Of a stretch of 64,000 bases of DNA, positions 44,923-56,570 are shown piece after piece. Location: assembly GCA_039566865.1 (NCBI GenBank), contig CM076954.1, forward strand, positions 9,990,001 through 10,054,000, in the 5' to 3' direction. The stretch is from Aurelia coerulea (lineage: Eukaryota > Cnidaria > Scyphozoa > Semaeostomeae > Ulmaridae). The notes beneath the pieces were generated by a model that made no database searches, was not told the DNA's origin, and was given only the letters and a program-made list of their open reading frames with translations. The translations under genes and the position numbers were made by a program. Within the stretch, counting starts at the first letter, position 1; the number at the start of each line of letters is the position of its first letter.

Positions 44923-45495
44923 TATGTCAGGTGTGTATCCTTGCAGGTACCTCCAAGTGACCAAAAACGAATATGTGTAAATTTTTGGGCGAGTTCGATT
45001 CCTGTCTGGTGGTGCGGTATTCTTACATTCTCGCGTGGAATGAAGATAATTATCTGAATCAATGCCATTTAGCCCTTCACTGTCCAAGAGATAGCATATG
45101 TGTGAAAGTTACCTTACAAGTATGCGTATTTTCATAAGAAACTGCCCACGAGAAACTCAGCTCTCAGATCGCCAAAGGATTAAGAGACTCCAGTTCTGGG
45201 AGAAGATAAGTTAAGAAACTACTTACTTTGATAAAGGAAATCCTTGATATAATTTTACTTTCACTTGTTTCCTGTATCATGTTACTGGTAAGGTACTTGA
45301 GTAATGTGTAAATATTGGAAAGACTTAAAAACAATTTTTTTGAAATGTTCACGAGGGCACAAGTGTAGCACAAGTAGTGAACATGAAGATTGTTATGGAA
45401 CCTCTAAGAAATTCGTAAGAAACTCTGAGTACTCAAAATCTGATGATTTTAAGAAAGTTTCAGAACTGGCGCAAATTCTTAGTTTCTTATAAAAA
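44905..45495 (+). repeat. Diverged single relative of the satellite monomer
   Basis: ATGTCCCGCTATGTCAGGTG and TGTATCCTTGCAGG match the satellite's ATGTCCCGTTATGGTAGGTG and TGTATCCTTGCATG. Further on, CTCAGATCGCC, GACTCCAGT, AGGAAATCCTT, AAATGTTCACG and CTGGCGCAAATTCTT align with the same order of blocks in the monomers. It lies about 2 kb before the array and lacks the ~165-bp segment found only in long monomers. Confidence 0.7.
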
Positions 45496-45503
45496 AATAC
45501 TTG
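45117..45503. mobile_element. 387-bp TA-flanked inverted-repeat element (family T, copy 3)
   Basis: The left end CAAGTATGCGTATTTTCATA leads into AGAAACT; the right end is AGTTTCTTATAAAAAAATAC then TTG. TA flanks both ends (45115-45116, 45504-45505). AAGAAACT blocks recur inside. It overlaps the satellite-like sequence, and most of its interior aligns with the satellite monomer. Confidence 0.6.
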
Positions 45504-45505
45504 TA

Positions 45506-46414
45506 GCTATCCTAATACTCAACTGTTATGCGTGAAACTCCATAGGTGACCTTTTCATCAAATTTTTAGTAATATCGGTTCTTTTCTCGGATAGACGCAT
45601 TTTAATATTCCTTGAAACAGCTGTAGGTTCTTGATTATTTATATAAGACATTTGCTATACATCTCATATACTTTCTAATTACAATACAACATAACACAAC
45701 ACAACACAACAGGGACGAAACCATAACATGGGGAACATAAAACAATGACATGAGCAATGTTGAACTACATACCAATAGATACTACCAGCTAAATGGATAC
45801 TGAGGGTTGTGTAGTGATGCATCAAAATAATGCAGCAAGCGCAACACTTTTAAGTTATATAGTGGATCTAATTTGGAAAAGAAAATTTACAAAGAGAAAG
45901 AACTTGGTGCGACAAAAGGAACATCAAGGGGCTTGGTGATTGCATGTCATGCAACTAAAGTTTCCACAAAACTTAATCAAAGCGACCGGTTTTTTTTTGA
46001 CGAAATGTAGAGTCAATAGACCTTTGCAGTTCTGAAAATGAATCTGAATCGAACGATGTTTTGATACATTTTGTAAAATTTTCGAATGTTCCCAACAGTG
46101 ATAGAAGCGCGAACGCCACCCAATCGAACCTCTCCTACGAACATTTACAAAAACTTGTCTCTCAATCCAAGTTCTTTTGTAGAATAGCTTAAAGGTCTAT
46201 TGGAGTTTATTTCAGCTCAAGTCGTTTGAAAGGTGTTCATCATCACGGGATAAAGGATGCGTTACAGCAAACTTGAACAAATTTTAGCAAAAGTCAACAG
46301 TTCAAGCGAGACGATCTTGTCGTTGAGCCTCAAAAGAAGGGCACAGAAGCAAAAGGTGCTCCGTATCCTCAATGCCACATACGGTATATATATTTACAAT
46401 TAGAGAATTAAAGA
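45506..46414. other. No recognisable gene
   Basis: AT-rich; a short ACAAC-type run is near 45684. Nothing else supported. Confidence 0.4.
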
Positions 46415-47095
46415 GATAGTTAAATTCCGTTTAAAAGAATTAAAAAACTGGCTTTTGAATTGCAACTATCACAACTCCTTAATTGATTAAAGCATTCCAC
46501 AAAGCAAAATTACAAGGTCCTGCACCGAATAAAACAAGAGATGTTATACCACTTGTTACGGCATTTTACCCAAGTTTAAATCATAGCCATGTTATCAAGA
46601 CCATTTCAAACCTTTTTAAAGGCATTCAAGACAACGAACGCGAAATTTACATCCATCCCCTTTGTGAGACAAGAACCTGGAATTAAATTATGCAATAAAG
46701 CACAATGCAAATTATGCCGTTTATATCTACAACCAGTGAAGAATTTCAAAACTACAAATGGAACAATATGGGACATCAAATCAGAAATTACCTCCAATAG
46801 CAAAAACATCATATATTTTCTCTCGTGTAATTTATGTGATGGTCAAATGAACTACATCAGCCAGACAACGAATTTACGTTAAAGAATGAACAATCACATA
46901 TCTGAGTCAAGAAGCGGAGTTTCTTCTTGCAATTTTCAAAAACATGTACATAACTGCGGAAAATCTATTAAAAGCCTTAAAGAACCTTTCTTCAAAATTT
47001 ACGCATTTATGAAACTTAAGGACAATAAATCACGCTTAGAATACGAAAGCAAACTTTTTAACAGTGGACACGCAATATTGAACCAATAATATGAA
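46415..47095 (+). pseudogene. Penelope-like element, C-terminal fragment
   Basis: Two frames together read KTRDVIPLVTAFYPSLNH, then CNKAQCKLC (cysteine motif between RT and endonuclease), IIYFLSCNLCDGQMNYISQT (GIY-YIG start) and RMNNHISESRSGVSSCNFQK. RLEYESKLFNSGHAILNQ precedes the stop. One frameshift and one stop break it. It is a different PLE family from the one at 50.7-54.3 kb. Confidence 0.72.
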
Positions 47096-47188
47096 CATTA
47101 ATAATAATAATAATAAAAATATTAAAACAAAACCACCATCAAAAATAACAGAAAAAAGTATATGAAAAACAAAACTGTTAAAAGCAAA

Positions 47189-47215
47189 ACGTTTCGATTA
47201 TAAAATCTTCATCAG
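47189..47215 (-). ncRNA. Hammerhead-like core near PLE fragment
   Basis: On the minus strand CTGATGA, one extra A, helix II GATT/AATC with TTAT loop, GAAA and ACGT followed by T. It is antisense to the neighbouring PLE fragment, suggesting an inverted flanking copy. Helix I is not convincing. Confidence 0.5.
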
Positions 47216-47224
47216 TTCAAAACA

Positions 47225-47271
47225 AATCTTCATCAGTAATAAAAATAATAATAATAATAATAATAATAATA
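47225..47271. repeat. (AAT)n microsatellite
   Basis: Short AAT/ATA run between the hammerhead-like motif and the LINE fragment. Confidence 0.8.
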
Positions 47272-47441
47272 GCACCGTGGATAACGCAAATTGTCAAAAA
47301 CTTTCTAAGAAACAAGAGTCGTGCTTATAAAAGCTTCGCGAGGAATGGTCAACAGGACGACAAGCCTGAGGGGATACAAAATATGATATCTGAAGGTTCA
47401 AGAATGATTGTGGATGCAAAACGGACAAATTTTCTTAAGGT
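47272..47441 (+). pseudogene. LINE family A fragment
   Basis: Matches 7480-7640: VDNANCQKL then NKSRAYKSFARNGQQDDKPE and ISEGSRMIVDAKRTNFLK. Ends abruptly where the satellite begins. Confidence 0.7.
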
Positions 47442-50400
47442 TCGGTCATAACGGAAATGTTTTTTCGGAAATGGAAATGCAGCCAGCTAAGGGCTAAAAA
47501 AATCAGTGAGCCAGCCAATTAAAGGCTAAACATATAGAAGAAGAGGCGATGTGACTAAAGTGGACATTTATTGTACATTAACAGAGCCATTATTTATTGA
47601 ACTTTAGATATTGCTAATTAATGAAAGACTGGTGGTTTTATATTACGCGAACGGCAGGAGTGGCCATCCTTGTGGCAACGCAATTTTCCATTGCAACAGT
47701 TATAATTAATGTATGTAGATCGACACTTGCACGCATTCATTTTTAAACACAGCTTATAAGAAACTCAGCCTCAGATAGCAGAAAAAATTAACAAACTCAG
47801 TATTGGGAAAAATAGCTTGAAAAACTAGTTGTTTCGTTGTAGGAAATCCTTAACATATTCTGTATCTGAGTAATGAATAAACATCCGAAAGATTTCAGAA
47901 TTCTGCACAAAACCTTAATTTAAAATGTTCACGCAGGTACAGGAAATAAACATTACCATTGTAATGCAAACTTAGAAACTCGGCAAAACTCTAAACACTG
48001 TGAATCTGGCATTCTAAAAAAAACTCAGCACTGGAGTAAATTCTTGTTGGGAATATGTTCTTTCCTTTCCTTCTCGTTGATTTTTTCTGTCATAAAGGAA
48101 ACGTTTTGACTTTTTAAGACAAATCCCTCTCGCTTGTTATCGCATTCAAGTTTGAAATGTCAAAGCTCCTTTTCAGAAAGATGTCAAAGATACATTTGTT
48201 CGTAACGTTGTCTTCTCCGATCTATAGTCTTTATCGTTAGAACGTGCAAAGACGAAACTTGTCGAATTGCAAGAAGATTGCACTCTGTTAGAGCAAAAAT
48301 TGATGTAAAGAAAGATAATTTTCTTCCCCTCTTGCTTGCTTTGCCTTCTTTTCTGTTGAATATGGCAATTCAATAAAAGCTCGATCGATCTTGAAAACGT
48401 TGTTAAAATTGAGTTGACCGACTTTGCTAGGACATTGTATGATATTATTGCAAATAGATTATTTCTGAACTATAATGTCAATATATACCAGCTGTTGTAG
48501 TAAATTTTATTCTAATACAATGCTCTTGTATCATGTCCCGTTATGGTAGGTGTGTATCCTTGCATGTCCTTCTAAGTTACCAAAACAACATGTGTGTAAG
48601 AAGGACTATGGGAAGCCGTTGCCAGCAAGATAGAGCTTTTGGAGAAAGTATGCAGCTAGCTAATTGCTAAGCAAATCAGTTAGCCAGCCAATCAAAGGCC
48701 AAACATATAGGAGAAGAGGCGATGTGACTAAAGTGGACATTTATTGTACACTAACAGAGCCATAAAGTTTTGAACTTTCGATATTGATAATTAATGAATG
48801 ACTGGTGATTTTATATTACGCGAACGGCAGGAGTGGCCGTCCTTGTGACAACGCAATTTTCCTTTGCAACAGTTATAATTAATGTGCGTAGATCGTCACT
48901 TGCTCGTGTTCATTTTTAAACACAACTTATAAGAAACTCAGCCTCAGATAGCCGAAAAATTAACAAACTCAGTATTGGGAAATATAGCTTGAAAAACTAG
49001 TTGTTTCGTTGTAGGAAATCCTTAACATATTCTGTATCTGAGTAATGAATAAACATCCGAAAGATTTCAGAATTCTGCACAAAACCTTAATTTAAAATGT
49101 TCACGCAGGTACAGGAAATAAACATGACCATTGTAATGCAAACTTAGAAACTCGGCAAAACACTAAACACTGTGAATCTGGAATTCTCAAAAGAACTCAG
49201 CACTGGAGTAAATTATTGTTGGAAATATGTTCTTTCCTTTCCTTCTCGATGATTTTTTCTGTCATAAAGGAAACGTTTTAACTTTTTAAGTCAAATCCCT
49301 CTCGCTTGTTATCGCATTCAAGTTTGAAGCGTCAAAGCTCCTTTTCAGAAAGATACATTTGTTCGTAACGTTGTCTCCTCCGATCTATAGTCTTTTTTCG
49401 TTAGAAGGGGCAAAGAGGAAACTTATGGAATTGCAAGAAGATTCCACTCTGTTAGAGCAAAATTTGATGTAAAGAAAGGATATATTTTCTTCCCCTCTCG
49501 TTGCCTTTGCCTTCTTTTCCTGTTGAATATGACAATTCAATAAAAGCTCGATCGATCTTGAAAACGTTGTTAAAATAGAGTTGACCGACTTTGCTAGGAC
49601 ATTGTATGATATTACTGCAAATAGAGTATTTTTGAACTATAATGTCATTATATACCAGCTGTTGTAGTAAATTTTATTCCAATACAATGCTCTTGTATCA
49701 TGTCCCATTATGGTAGGTGTGTATCCTTGAATGTCTCTCTTAGCTACCAAAACAACATGTGTAAGAAGGACAATGGGAAGCAGTTGCCAGAAAGATAGAG
49801 CTTTTGGAGAAAGTTTGCAGTCAGCTGCTATAAGTAAAGGCTTTAAAAATAGGAGAATAGGCGATGTGACTAAAGTGGACATTTATTTTACACTAACAGA
49901 ACTCTAAGTTTTTGATCTTTAGATATTTCTAATGAATCAAAGACTGGTGATTTAATTTTACGCGAATGGCAGGAGTGGCCGTCCTTGTTGCAACGCAATT
50001 TTCCATTACAAAAGTTATAAGTAATGTGTGAAGATCGCAACTTACATATTTTTTATTTTAGAAAGCAGCTTCTAGAAAACACAACCCTCAGATCGCTGAG
50101 AACTTAAGAAACTCCAGTACTTGGAAAATATAGCAAAAGAAACAAGTTGTTTTGTTGCAGGAAATACTTAACATATTCTGAATCTGTGTAATGCATAATC
50201 ATCGGAAGGTCTTATGAATCCTGCAGAAAACAATAATTTAAAATGTTCGTGAAATAAACAAGAAGATTATAATGCAAACTTAGAAACTCGGCAGAAACTC
50301 TGAACACTGTGAATCTGGTATTCTAAAATAACTCAGCACTGGAGTAAATTCTTGTTGGAAATATGTTCTTTCCTTTCCTTCTCGTTGACTTTTTCGGTCC

Positions 50401-50641
50401 TAACGGAAACGTTTTTACTCCTTAAGTCACATCCCTCTCTCTCTCTTTATCGCTTTCAAGCCTGAAGCATCCTTGCTCCTTTTCAGAAAGATACATTTCT
50501 TCGTAATGTTGTCTCCTCCGATCTATAGCCCTTTTCGTTAAAACGTGCAAAGACGAAACTTATCGAATTGCAAAAATATTCCACTCTGTTAGTGCAAAAA
50601 TTGATGGAAAGAAAGGACACAATTTTCTTTCCATCTCGTTT

Positions 50642-50646
50642 TATTA

Positions 50647-50722
<76 letters not shown>
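50642..50722. repeat. (TTA)n microsatellite
   Basis: About 27 TTA triplets, forming the left boundary of the PLE inserted here. Probably the expanded 3' tail of the minus-strand LINE fragment now at 54284-54657. Confidence 0.95.
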
Positions 50723-50724
<2 letters not shown>

Positions 50725-50750
50725 ATAAAAAACACAACTGTTTCAGGGCA

Positions 50751-50777
50751 GACGTTTCGATATAAAATCTTCTTCAG
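50751..50777 (-). ncRNA. Hammerhead-like core, left PLE end
   Basis: Mirror copy of 54162-54188 on the minus strand. Confidence 0.55.
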
Positions 50778-51274
50778 TGTATTTACAATCCTAGACAGCC
50801 AAGTATTTATACTAAAATTTACATAAAAATAGTTTCTATACCCTAGACAAATAAAATAAAAGAAAAGAATATTATTTTAGAATACTATCAACAAGATAAA
50901 CATAAAAGAATGTTTTTATATTACATATAGACAAAGCCGCAAAAAACAAGGCATGAATTTATTTCCACAAAACTCCCCAATGACCTTACTCGAAGATGTT
51001 TTGCCCCTTTTTTTTGGATTTGAATAGAAAGAAACGATCTCTAAATCTAATAGACAAGGGACTGAAAGCTCTTCGCGACAACAACTTTTACAACCCGAGA
51101 CAACAGGCAAGGGATATCGGCCATTGACCCTCCAAAGATTTGCTTAAATTGCTAAATCCAGGATAGCTCGATAGGGAATTCCACCCCACCACTACGTGTA
51201 ATTATACACGAAGTCAACAAGCCGACATCCCTGCCATTGTGTTGCCCAAGGTTTTCAATGCAATGGTATGAGAA

Positions 51275-51821
51275 CTAGGCAGTACCACAAGCAAACATAT
51301 CCAGCTCAACATCCGCCGCCCTCTCGTTTAGGCCATTTGGTGCAAACAAACCCAATTTGTATTGCCAAAAGAGCTCTTTCCTACGAAGCGAGTACACATC
51401 CTGTGCTCCGTCGATGATACGAATAATGACGGAGAAGTCACCCTGATGGCCTTCCTCGAAAAAATGAGCGAAAAAACTTGCCTGTGGGACTGCCTTTCCC
51501 GTATCAAGAGCACCAGTATTGCGTTTCTGCTTGTACGTCCGAAAATATGATTTGTAGACATTAAATCTTTGACGAAATTTTGTTTTTGTGCTGCCAACAT
51601 ACTTTTTGTTACAACATGTACATTGCAACATATAAACTACGTTTATCGAATTGCAATCGTACGCCCCCGAAAAATTCTTAAAAGATCGCGAATCATTCGC
51701 ATTAGAAAAACTGGAGCCCTCTCTGATGATAGGGCAGATTAGACATCTCCTACCATTGCATTTAAAAGTTCCCTTTGGCATCAGCTCCTGATCTTGAGTT
51801 TGCAATTTAGCGCGAACCAAA
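51275..51821 (-). pseudogene. Inverted C-terminal PLE fragment (GIY-YIG part)
   Basis: About 180 residues identical to the C-terminus of the forward frame: FKCNGRRCLICPII, INVVYMLQCTCCNKKYVGST and LRRKELFWQYKLGLF. It has no RT and starts at the inversion junction, so it is a partial copy. Confidence 0.85.
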
Positions 51822-51822
51822 C

Positions 51823-53664
51823 TACGTCAAAGAGGCAGATGGCCAACTGGGGGACCCTGCAGTGTATTGCAAACTTGATGGGGATCCTTCGGACCATCTT
51901 CACGCTATTGTCAATCAGGCAGTTGGTAGGGTTAGAGAGCGAGGGGAAATTGACGACAAAACATTGGAATATTTGATGGTCAATAATCCCAAGCTTGGGA
52001 GATTTTACTTGCTGCCAAAGATCCACAAAAGGCTAAATAGTGTTCCTGGAAGGCCTGTCATTTCTAACTCTGGTTTTTACACAGAGAACGTTTCGGAATT
52101 TTTGGATTACCATTTACAACCCCTTGCAAAAAGTGTCCGTTCATACATTAAAGACACGAACCACTTTTTGCAAAAAATTGCGTCATTAGACGGGCTTCCA
52201 GAGGACGCTATTCTTTGTACCATTGATGTTGTTGGGCTTTACCCAAGTATACCGCATGACGAGGGATTGAAGGCTCTACGTGATATTTTAAACTCTAGAA
52301 ATAATCAGTCTGTTTCTACGGAATCCCTTGTAGAGCTTGCAGAGGTAGTACTTAAGAATAACTTTTTTGAGTTTAATGGGGCGTTTTATCATCAGCTGAG
52401 GGGTACAGCAATAGGCACCAAATGTGCGCCATCATATGCGATTTTGTTCTTAGCAGACCTGGAGGAAAAACTTCTGAGTGGCTCCAGCTGCAAACCTTGG
52501 CTGTGGTGGCGGTACATTGACGACGTTTTCTTAATTTGGACCCATGGGGAAGAGAAACTTTCGGAATTTGTAGAATACCTCAACACTGCACACCATTCCA
52601 TTAAATTTACAGCTGAATGGTCTAAGGAGAGCATCAACTTTCTTGACACTAAGGTCATCAGAGAAGGTAGTAAGTTGGTTACAGATCTCTACACGAAACC
52701 GACTGATACGCATCAGCTCCTGCATCGTTCCTCTTGTCATCCTTACCACACCAAAAAGGGCATTCCATATGGTCAGGCCCTTCGCATTAGGCGCATTTGT
52801 TCTGAGGACTCATTTTTTAACGAACGGATGGGAAATTTAAAGTCATGGCTTATTGGGCGGGGGTATCAAGAAGGGGAAATCGACAGTCAACTAGACAAAG
52901 TTAGAAGCTTGGATAGAGAAAACCTGTTAAATAGAAATTCCAAGCAGAAGGATGACACGAGGATACCGTTGGTTCTAACTTACCATCCGGCACTTCAGGG
53001 GGTCAGCAATATTTTGCAAAATTGCGCAAATATTCTTCTTATCGATGACGAACATCGCAAACTATTTGCCGGAAAAATTTTCGTTTCATTTAGAAGGGCA
53101 AAAAACCTTAAAGATACTTTGGTTCGCGCTAAATTGCAAACTCAAGATCAGGAGCTGATGCCAAAGGGAACTTTTAAATGCAATGGTAGGAGATGTCTAA
53201 TCTGCCCTATCATCAGAGAGGGCTCCAGTTTTTCTAATGCGAATGATTCGCGATCTTTTAAGAATTTTTCGGGGGCGTACGATTGCAATTCGATAAACGT
53301 AGTTTATATGTTGCAATGTACATGTTGTAACAAAAAGTATGTTGGCAGCACAAAAACAAAATTTCGTCAAAGATTTAATGTCTACAAATCATATTTTCGG
53401 ACGTACAAGCAGAAACGCAATACTGGTGCTCTTGATACGGGAAAGGCAGTCCCACAGGCAAGTTTTTTCGCTCATTTTTTCGAGGAAGGCCATCAGGGTG
53501 ACTTCTCCGTCATTATTCGTATCATCGACGGAGCACAGGATGTGTACTCGCTTCGTAGGAAAGAGCTCTTTTGGCAATACAAATTGGGTTTGTTTGCACC
53601 AAATGGCCTAAACGAGAGGGCGGCGGATGTTGAGCTGGATATGTTTGCTTGTGGTACTGCCTAG
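51823..53664 (+). CDS. Penelope-like reverse transcriptase with GIY-YIG endonuclease (N-terminally truncated)
   Basis: An uninterrupted frame of about 613 codons, open from the junction at 51823 (YVKEADGQLGDPAVY) to TAG at 53662. RT motifs are PKIHKRLNSVPGRPVISNSG, CTIDVVGLYPSIPHDEGL (motif A), LRGTAIGTKCAPSYAILFLA (motif B) and WWRYIDDVFLIW (motif C, YIDD). SINFLDTKV and TDLYTKPTDTHQLLH are PLE hallmarks. A CxxxxCxxC zinc-like motif (CNGRRCLIC) precedes the GIY-YIG domain (VVYMLQCTCCNKKYVGSTKT, then RQRF). The N-terminus is missing relative to complete PLEs, so it is probably not functional alone. The GIY-YIG nuclease class points to the Poseidon/Neptune branch (tentative). Confidence 0.92.
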   Translation, partial: YVKEADGQLGDPAVYCKLDGDPSDHLHAIVNQAVGRVRERGEIDDKTLEYLMVNNPKLGRFYLLPKIHKRLNSVPGRPVISNSGFYTENVSEFLDYHLQPLAKSVRSYIKDTNHFLQKIASLDGLPEDAILCTIDVVGLYPSIPHDEGLKALRDILNSRNNQSVSTESLVELAEVVLKNNFFEFNGAFYHQLRGTAIGTKCAPSYAILFLADLEEKLLSGSSCKPWLWWRYIDDVFLIWTHGEEKLSEFVEYLNTAHHSIKFTAEWSKESINFLDTKVIREGSKLVTDLYTKPTDTHQLLHRSSCHPYHTKKGIPYGQALRIRRICSEDSFFNERMGNLKSWLIGRGYQEGEIDSQLDKVRSLDRENLLNRNSKQKDDTRIPLVLTYHPALQGVSNILQNCANILLIDDEHRKLFAGKIFVSFRRAKNLKDTLVRAKLQTQDQELMPKGTFKCNGRRCLICPIIREGSSFSNANDSRSFKNFSGAYDCNSINVVYMLQCTCCNKKYVGSTKTKFRQRFNVYKSYFRTYKQKRNTGALDTGKAVPQASFFAHFFEEGHQGDFSVIIRIIDGAQDVYSLRRKELFWQYKLGLFAPNGLNERAADVELDMFACGTA

Positions 53665-54161
53665 TTCTCATACCATTGCATTGAAAACCTTGGGCAACAC
53701 AATGGCAGGGATGTCGGCTTGTTGACTTCGTGTATAATTACACGTAGTGGTGGGGTGGAATTCCCTATCGAGCTATCCTGGATTTAGCAATTTAAGCAAA
53801 TCTTTGGAGGGTCAATGGCCGATATCCCTTGCCTGTTGTCTCGGGTTGTAAAAGTTGTTGTCGCGAAGAGCTTTCAGTCCCTTGTCTATTAGATTTAGAG
53901 ATCGTTTCTTTCTATTCAAATCCAAAAAAAAGGGGCAAAACATCTTCGAGTAAGGTCATTGGGGAGTTTTGTGGAAATAAATTCATGCCTTGTTTTTTGC
54001 GGCTTTGTCTATATGTAATATAAAAACATTCTTTTATGTTTATCTTGTTGATAGTATTCTAAAATAATATTCTTTTCTTTTATTTTATTTGTCTAGGGTA
54101 TAGAAACTATTTTTATGTAAATTTTAGTATAAATACTTGGCTGTCTAGGATTGTAAATACA

Positions 54162-54188
54162 CTGAAGAAGATTTTATATCGAAACGTC
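54162..54188 (+). ncRNA. Hammerhead-like core, right PLE end
   Basis: CTGAAGA, one extra A, a weak helix II (GAT/ATC), GAAA, the palindrome ACGT and C. Sense to the PLE. Helix I pairing is poor, so activity is doubtful without a partner. Confidence 0.55.
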
Positions 54189-54257
54189 TGCCCTGAAACA
54201 GTTGTGTTTTTTATCATTTTAATTTCTGTTTTACTTTGAAAGTGGTTTAGTTTATAT

Positions 54258-54283
54258 TATTATTATTATTATTATTATTATTA
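54258..54283. repeat. (TTA)n microsatellite, right of PLE
   Basis: About eight TTA triplets; with 50642-50722 it flanks the PLE, showing insertion within a TTA run. Confidence 0.9.
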
Positions 54284-54657
54284 AATATCTATTTAAAGTA
54301 GGCTAAAAAATGAATAGCTAAATTGCAGCTAATTAAGGCCTACTATTTACAATATACATAATTTACAATAAAACTAAAATTAATATATATTACAGGACAA
54401 ATCAGAGCTAAAATCTATCATGTTAGAAACCCAACTTGCGGGATATATACTTTGCAAAGCCTACAGTTGCATGTTCCACCATTCCAACATCTAATTCGTT
54501 TTTTGAACATAGGAAGGCTGTTTAATTGTTTCAGTTCTTGCGGTAAATGCTGCCACAGTTTATTTCCAAGGTAAGTAATGGACTCAACTCCAAAGGCCGT
54601 AGTTCGTACTTTTGGCAGTTGAGCGTCTTTACCATGCCTTAGGCAGTACCTAATAAA
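54284..54657 (-). pseudogene. LINE 3' fragment in satellite, copy 1
   Basis: The minus strand reads PKVRTTAFGVESITYLGNKL, LPQELKQLNSLPMFKKRI and TCNCRLCKVYIPQ, the C-terminal end of a CR1/jockey-like LINE. A ~130-bp 3' UTR and a (TAA)n tail follow. The 5' truncated end joins satellite at TTGGCTTTGAC, so it is an insertion into a monomer. Shares site and truncation point with 57027-57400. Confidence 0.8.
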
Positions 54658-56570
54658 TTGGCTTTGACTTCTTTTCCTGTTGAACATGACAATTCAATAA
54701 AAGCTCGATCGGTCTTGAAAACGTTGTTAAAATTGAATTGACCGACTTTGCTAGGACATTGTATGATATTATTGCAAATAGAGTATTTCTGAACTATAAT
54801 GTCAATATATACCAGCTGTTGTAGTAAATTTTATTCTAATACAATGCTCTTGTATCATGTCCCGTTATGGTAGGTGTGTATCCTTGAATGTCCCTCTTAG
54901 CTACCAAAACAACATGTGTAAGAAGGACAATGGGAAGCAGTTGCCAGAAAGATAGAGCTTTTGGAGAAAGTTTGCAGTCAGCTGCTATAAGTAAAGGCTT
55001 TAAAAATAGGAGAATAGGCGATGTGACTAAAGTGGACATTTATTTTACACTAACAGAACTCTAAGTTTTTGATCTTTAGATATTTCTAATGAATCAAAGA
55101 CTGGTGATTTAATATTACGCGAATGGCAGGAGTGGCCGTCCTTGTTGCAACGCAATTTTCCATTACAAAAGTTATAAGTAATGTGTGAAGATCGCAACTT
55201 ACATATTTTCTATTTTAGAAAGCAGCTTCTAGAAAACACAACCCTCAGATCGCTGAGAACTTAAGAAACTCCAGTACTTGGAAAATATAGCAAAAGAAAC
55301 AAGTTGTTTTGTTGCAGGAAATACTTAACATATTCTGAATCTGTGTAATGCATAATCATCGGAAGGTCTTATGAATCCTGCAGAAAACAATAATTTAAAA
55401 TGTTCGTGAAATAAACAAGAAGATTATAATGCAAACTTAGAAACTCGGCAGAAACTCTGAACACTGTGAATCTGGTATTCTAAAATAACTCAGCACTGGA
55501 GTAAATTCTTGTTGGAAATATGTTCTTTCCTTTCCTTCTCGTTGACTTTTTCGGTCCTAACGGAAACGTTTTTACTCCTTAAGTCACATCTCTCTCTCTC
55601 TTTATCGCTTTCAAGCCTGAAGCATCCTTGCTCTTTTTCAGAAAGATACATTTCTTCGTAATGTTGTCTCCTCCGATCTATAGCCCTTTTCGTTAAAACG
55701 TGCAAAGACGAAACTTATCGAATTGCAAAAATATTCCACTCTGTTAGTGCAAAAATTGATGGAAAGAAAGGACACAATTTTCTTTCCATCTCGTTGGCTT
55801 TGACTTCTTTTCCTGTTGAACATGACAATTCAATAAAAGCTCGATCGGTCTTGAAAACGTTGTTAAAATTGAATTAACCGATTTTGATAGGACATTGTAT
55901 GATATTATTGCAAATAGAGTATTTCTGAACTATAATGTCAATATATACCAGCTGTTGTAGTAAATTTTATTCTAATACAATGCTCTTGTATCATGTCCCG
56001 TTATGGTAGGTGTGTATCATTGAATGTCTCTCTTAGTTACCAAAACAACATGTGTAAGAAGGACAATGGGAAGCGGTTGCCAGAAAGATAGAGCTTTTGG
56101 AGAAAGTTTGCATTCAGCCGTTAAAGCTAAAGGCTATAAAAAGTGGAGAATAGGAGATGTGACAAAAGTGGACCTTTTATTTATACAAACAGACGTATTC
56201 ATTTTAAAAAATAGCTTCTAAAATCTCAACCCTCAGATCGCCGAGAAATTGAGAAACTCCATTATTGGGAAATTATAGCATAAGAAACTAGTTGTTTTGT
56301 TGCAGGAAATACTTAACATATTCCGAATCTGGGTAATGCATAATCATCGGAAGGTCTTATGAATCCTGCAGAAAACCATAATTTAAAATGTTCGTGAAAT
56401 AAACACAAAGATTGTAATGCAAACTTAGAAACTCGGCAGAAAGTCTGAACACTGTGAATCTGGTATTCTAAAATAACTCAGCACTGGAGCAAATTCTTGT
56501 TGGAAATATGTTCTCTCCTTTCCTTGTCGTTGACTTTTTCGGTCATAATGGAAACGTTTTTACTCCTTAA

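Larger units (their letters stand above)
50724..54257 (+). mobile_element. Penelope-like element with head-to-head inverted 3' copy
   Basis: 50724-51821 is an apparently identical reverse complement of about 53118-54213. The forward element starts at about 51822 inside the RT coding region and runs through the 3' flank to the TTA repeat. Both outer ends carry a hammerhead-like motif in mirror orientation. The join at 51821/51822 is abrupt. The apparently perfect arm identity suggests a recent event. Confidence 0.85.

Noticed and set aside
44985..45020. GAGTTCGATTCCTG, similar to a tRNA B box
   Set aside because: No A box at proper distance and no cloverleaf could be formed, so no tRNA or SINE call.
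51328..53611. Additional frames of 60-90 residues inside the PLE arms
   Set aside because: Out-of-frame shadows of the RT/GIY-YIG coding sequence, duplicated because the arms are inverted copies.
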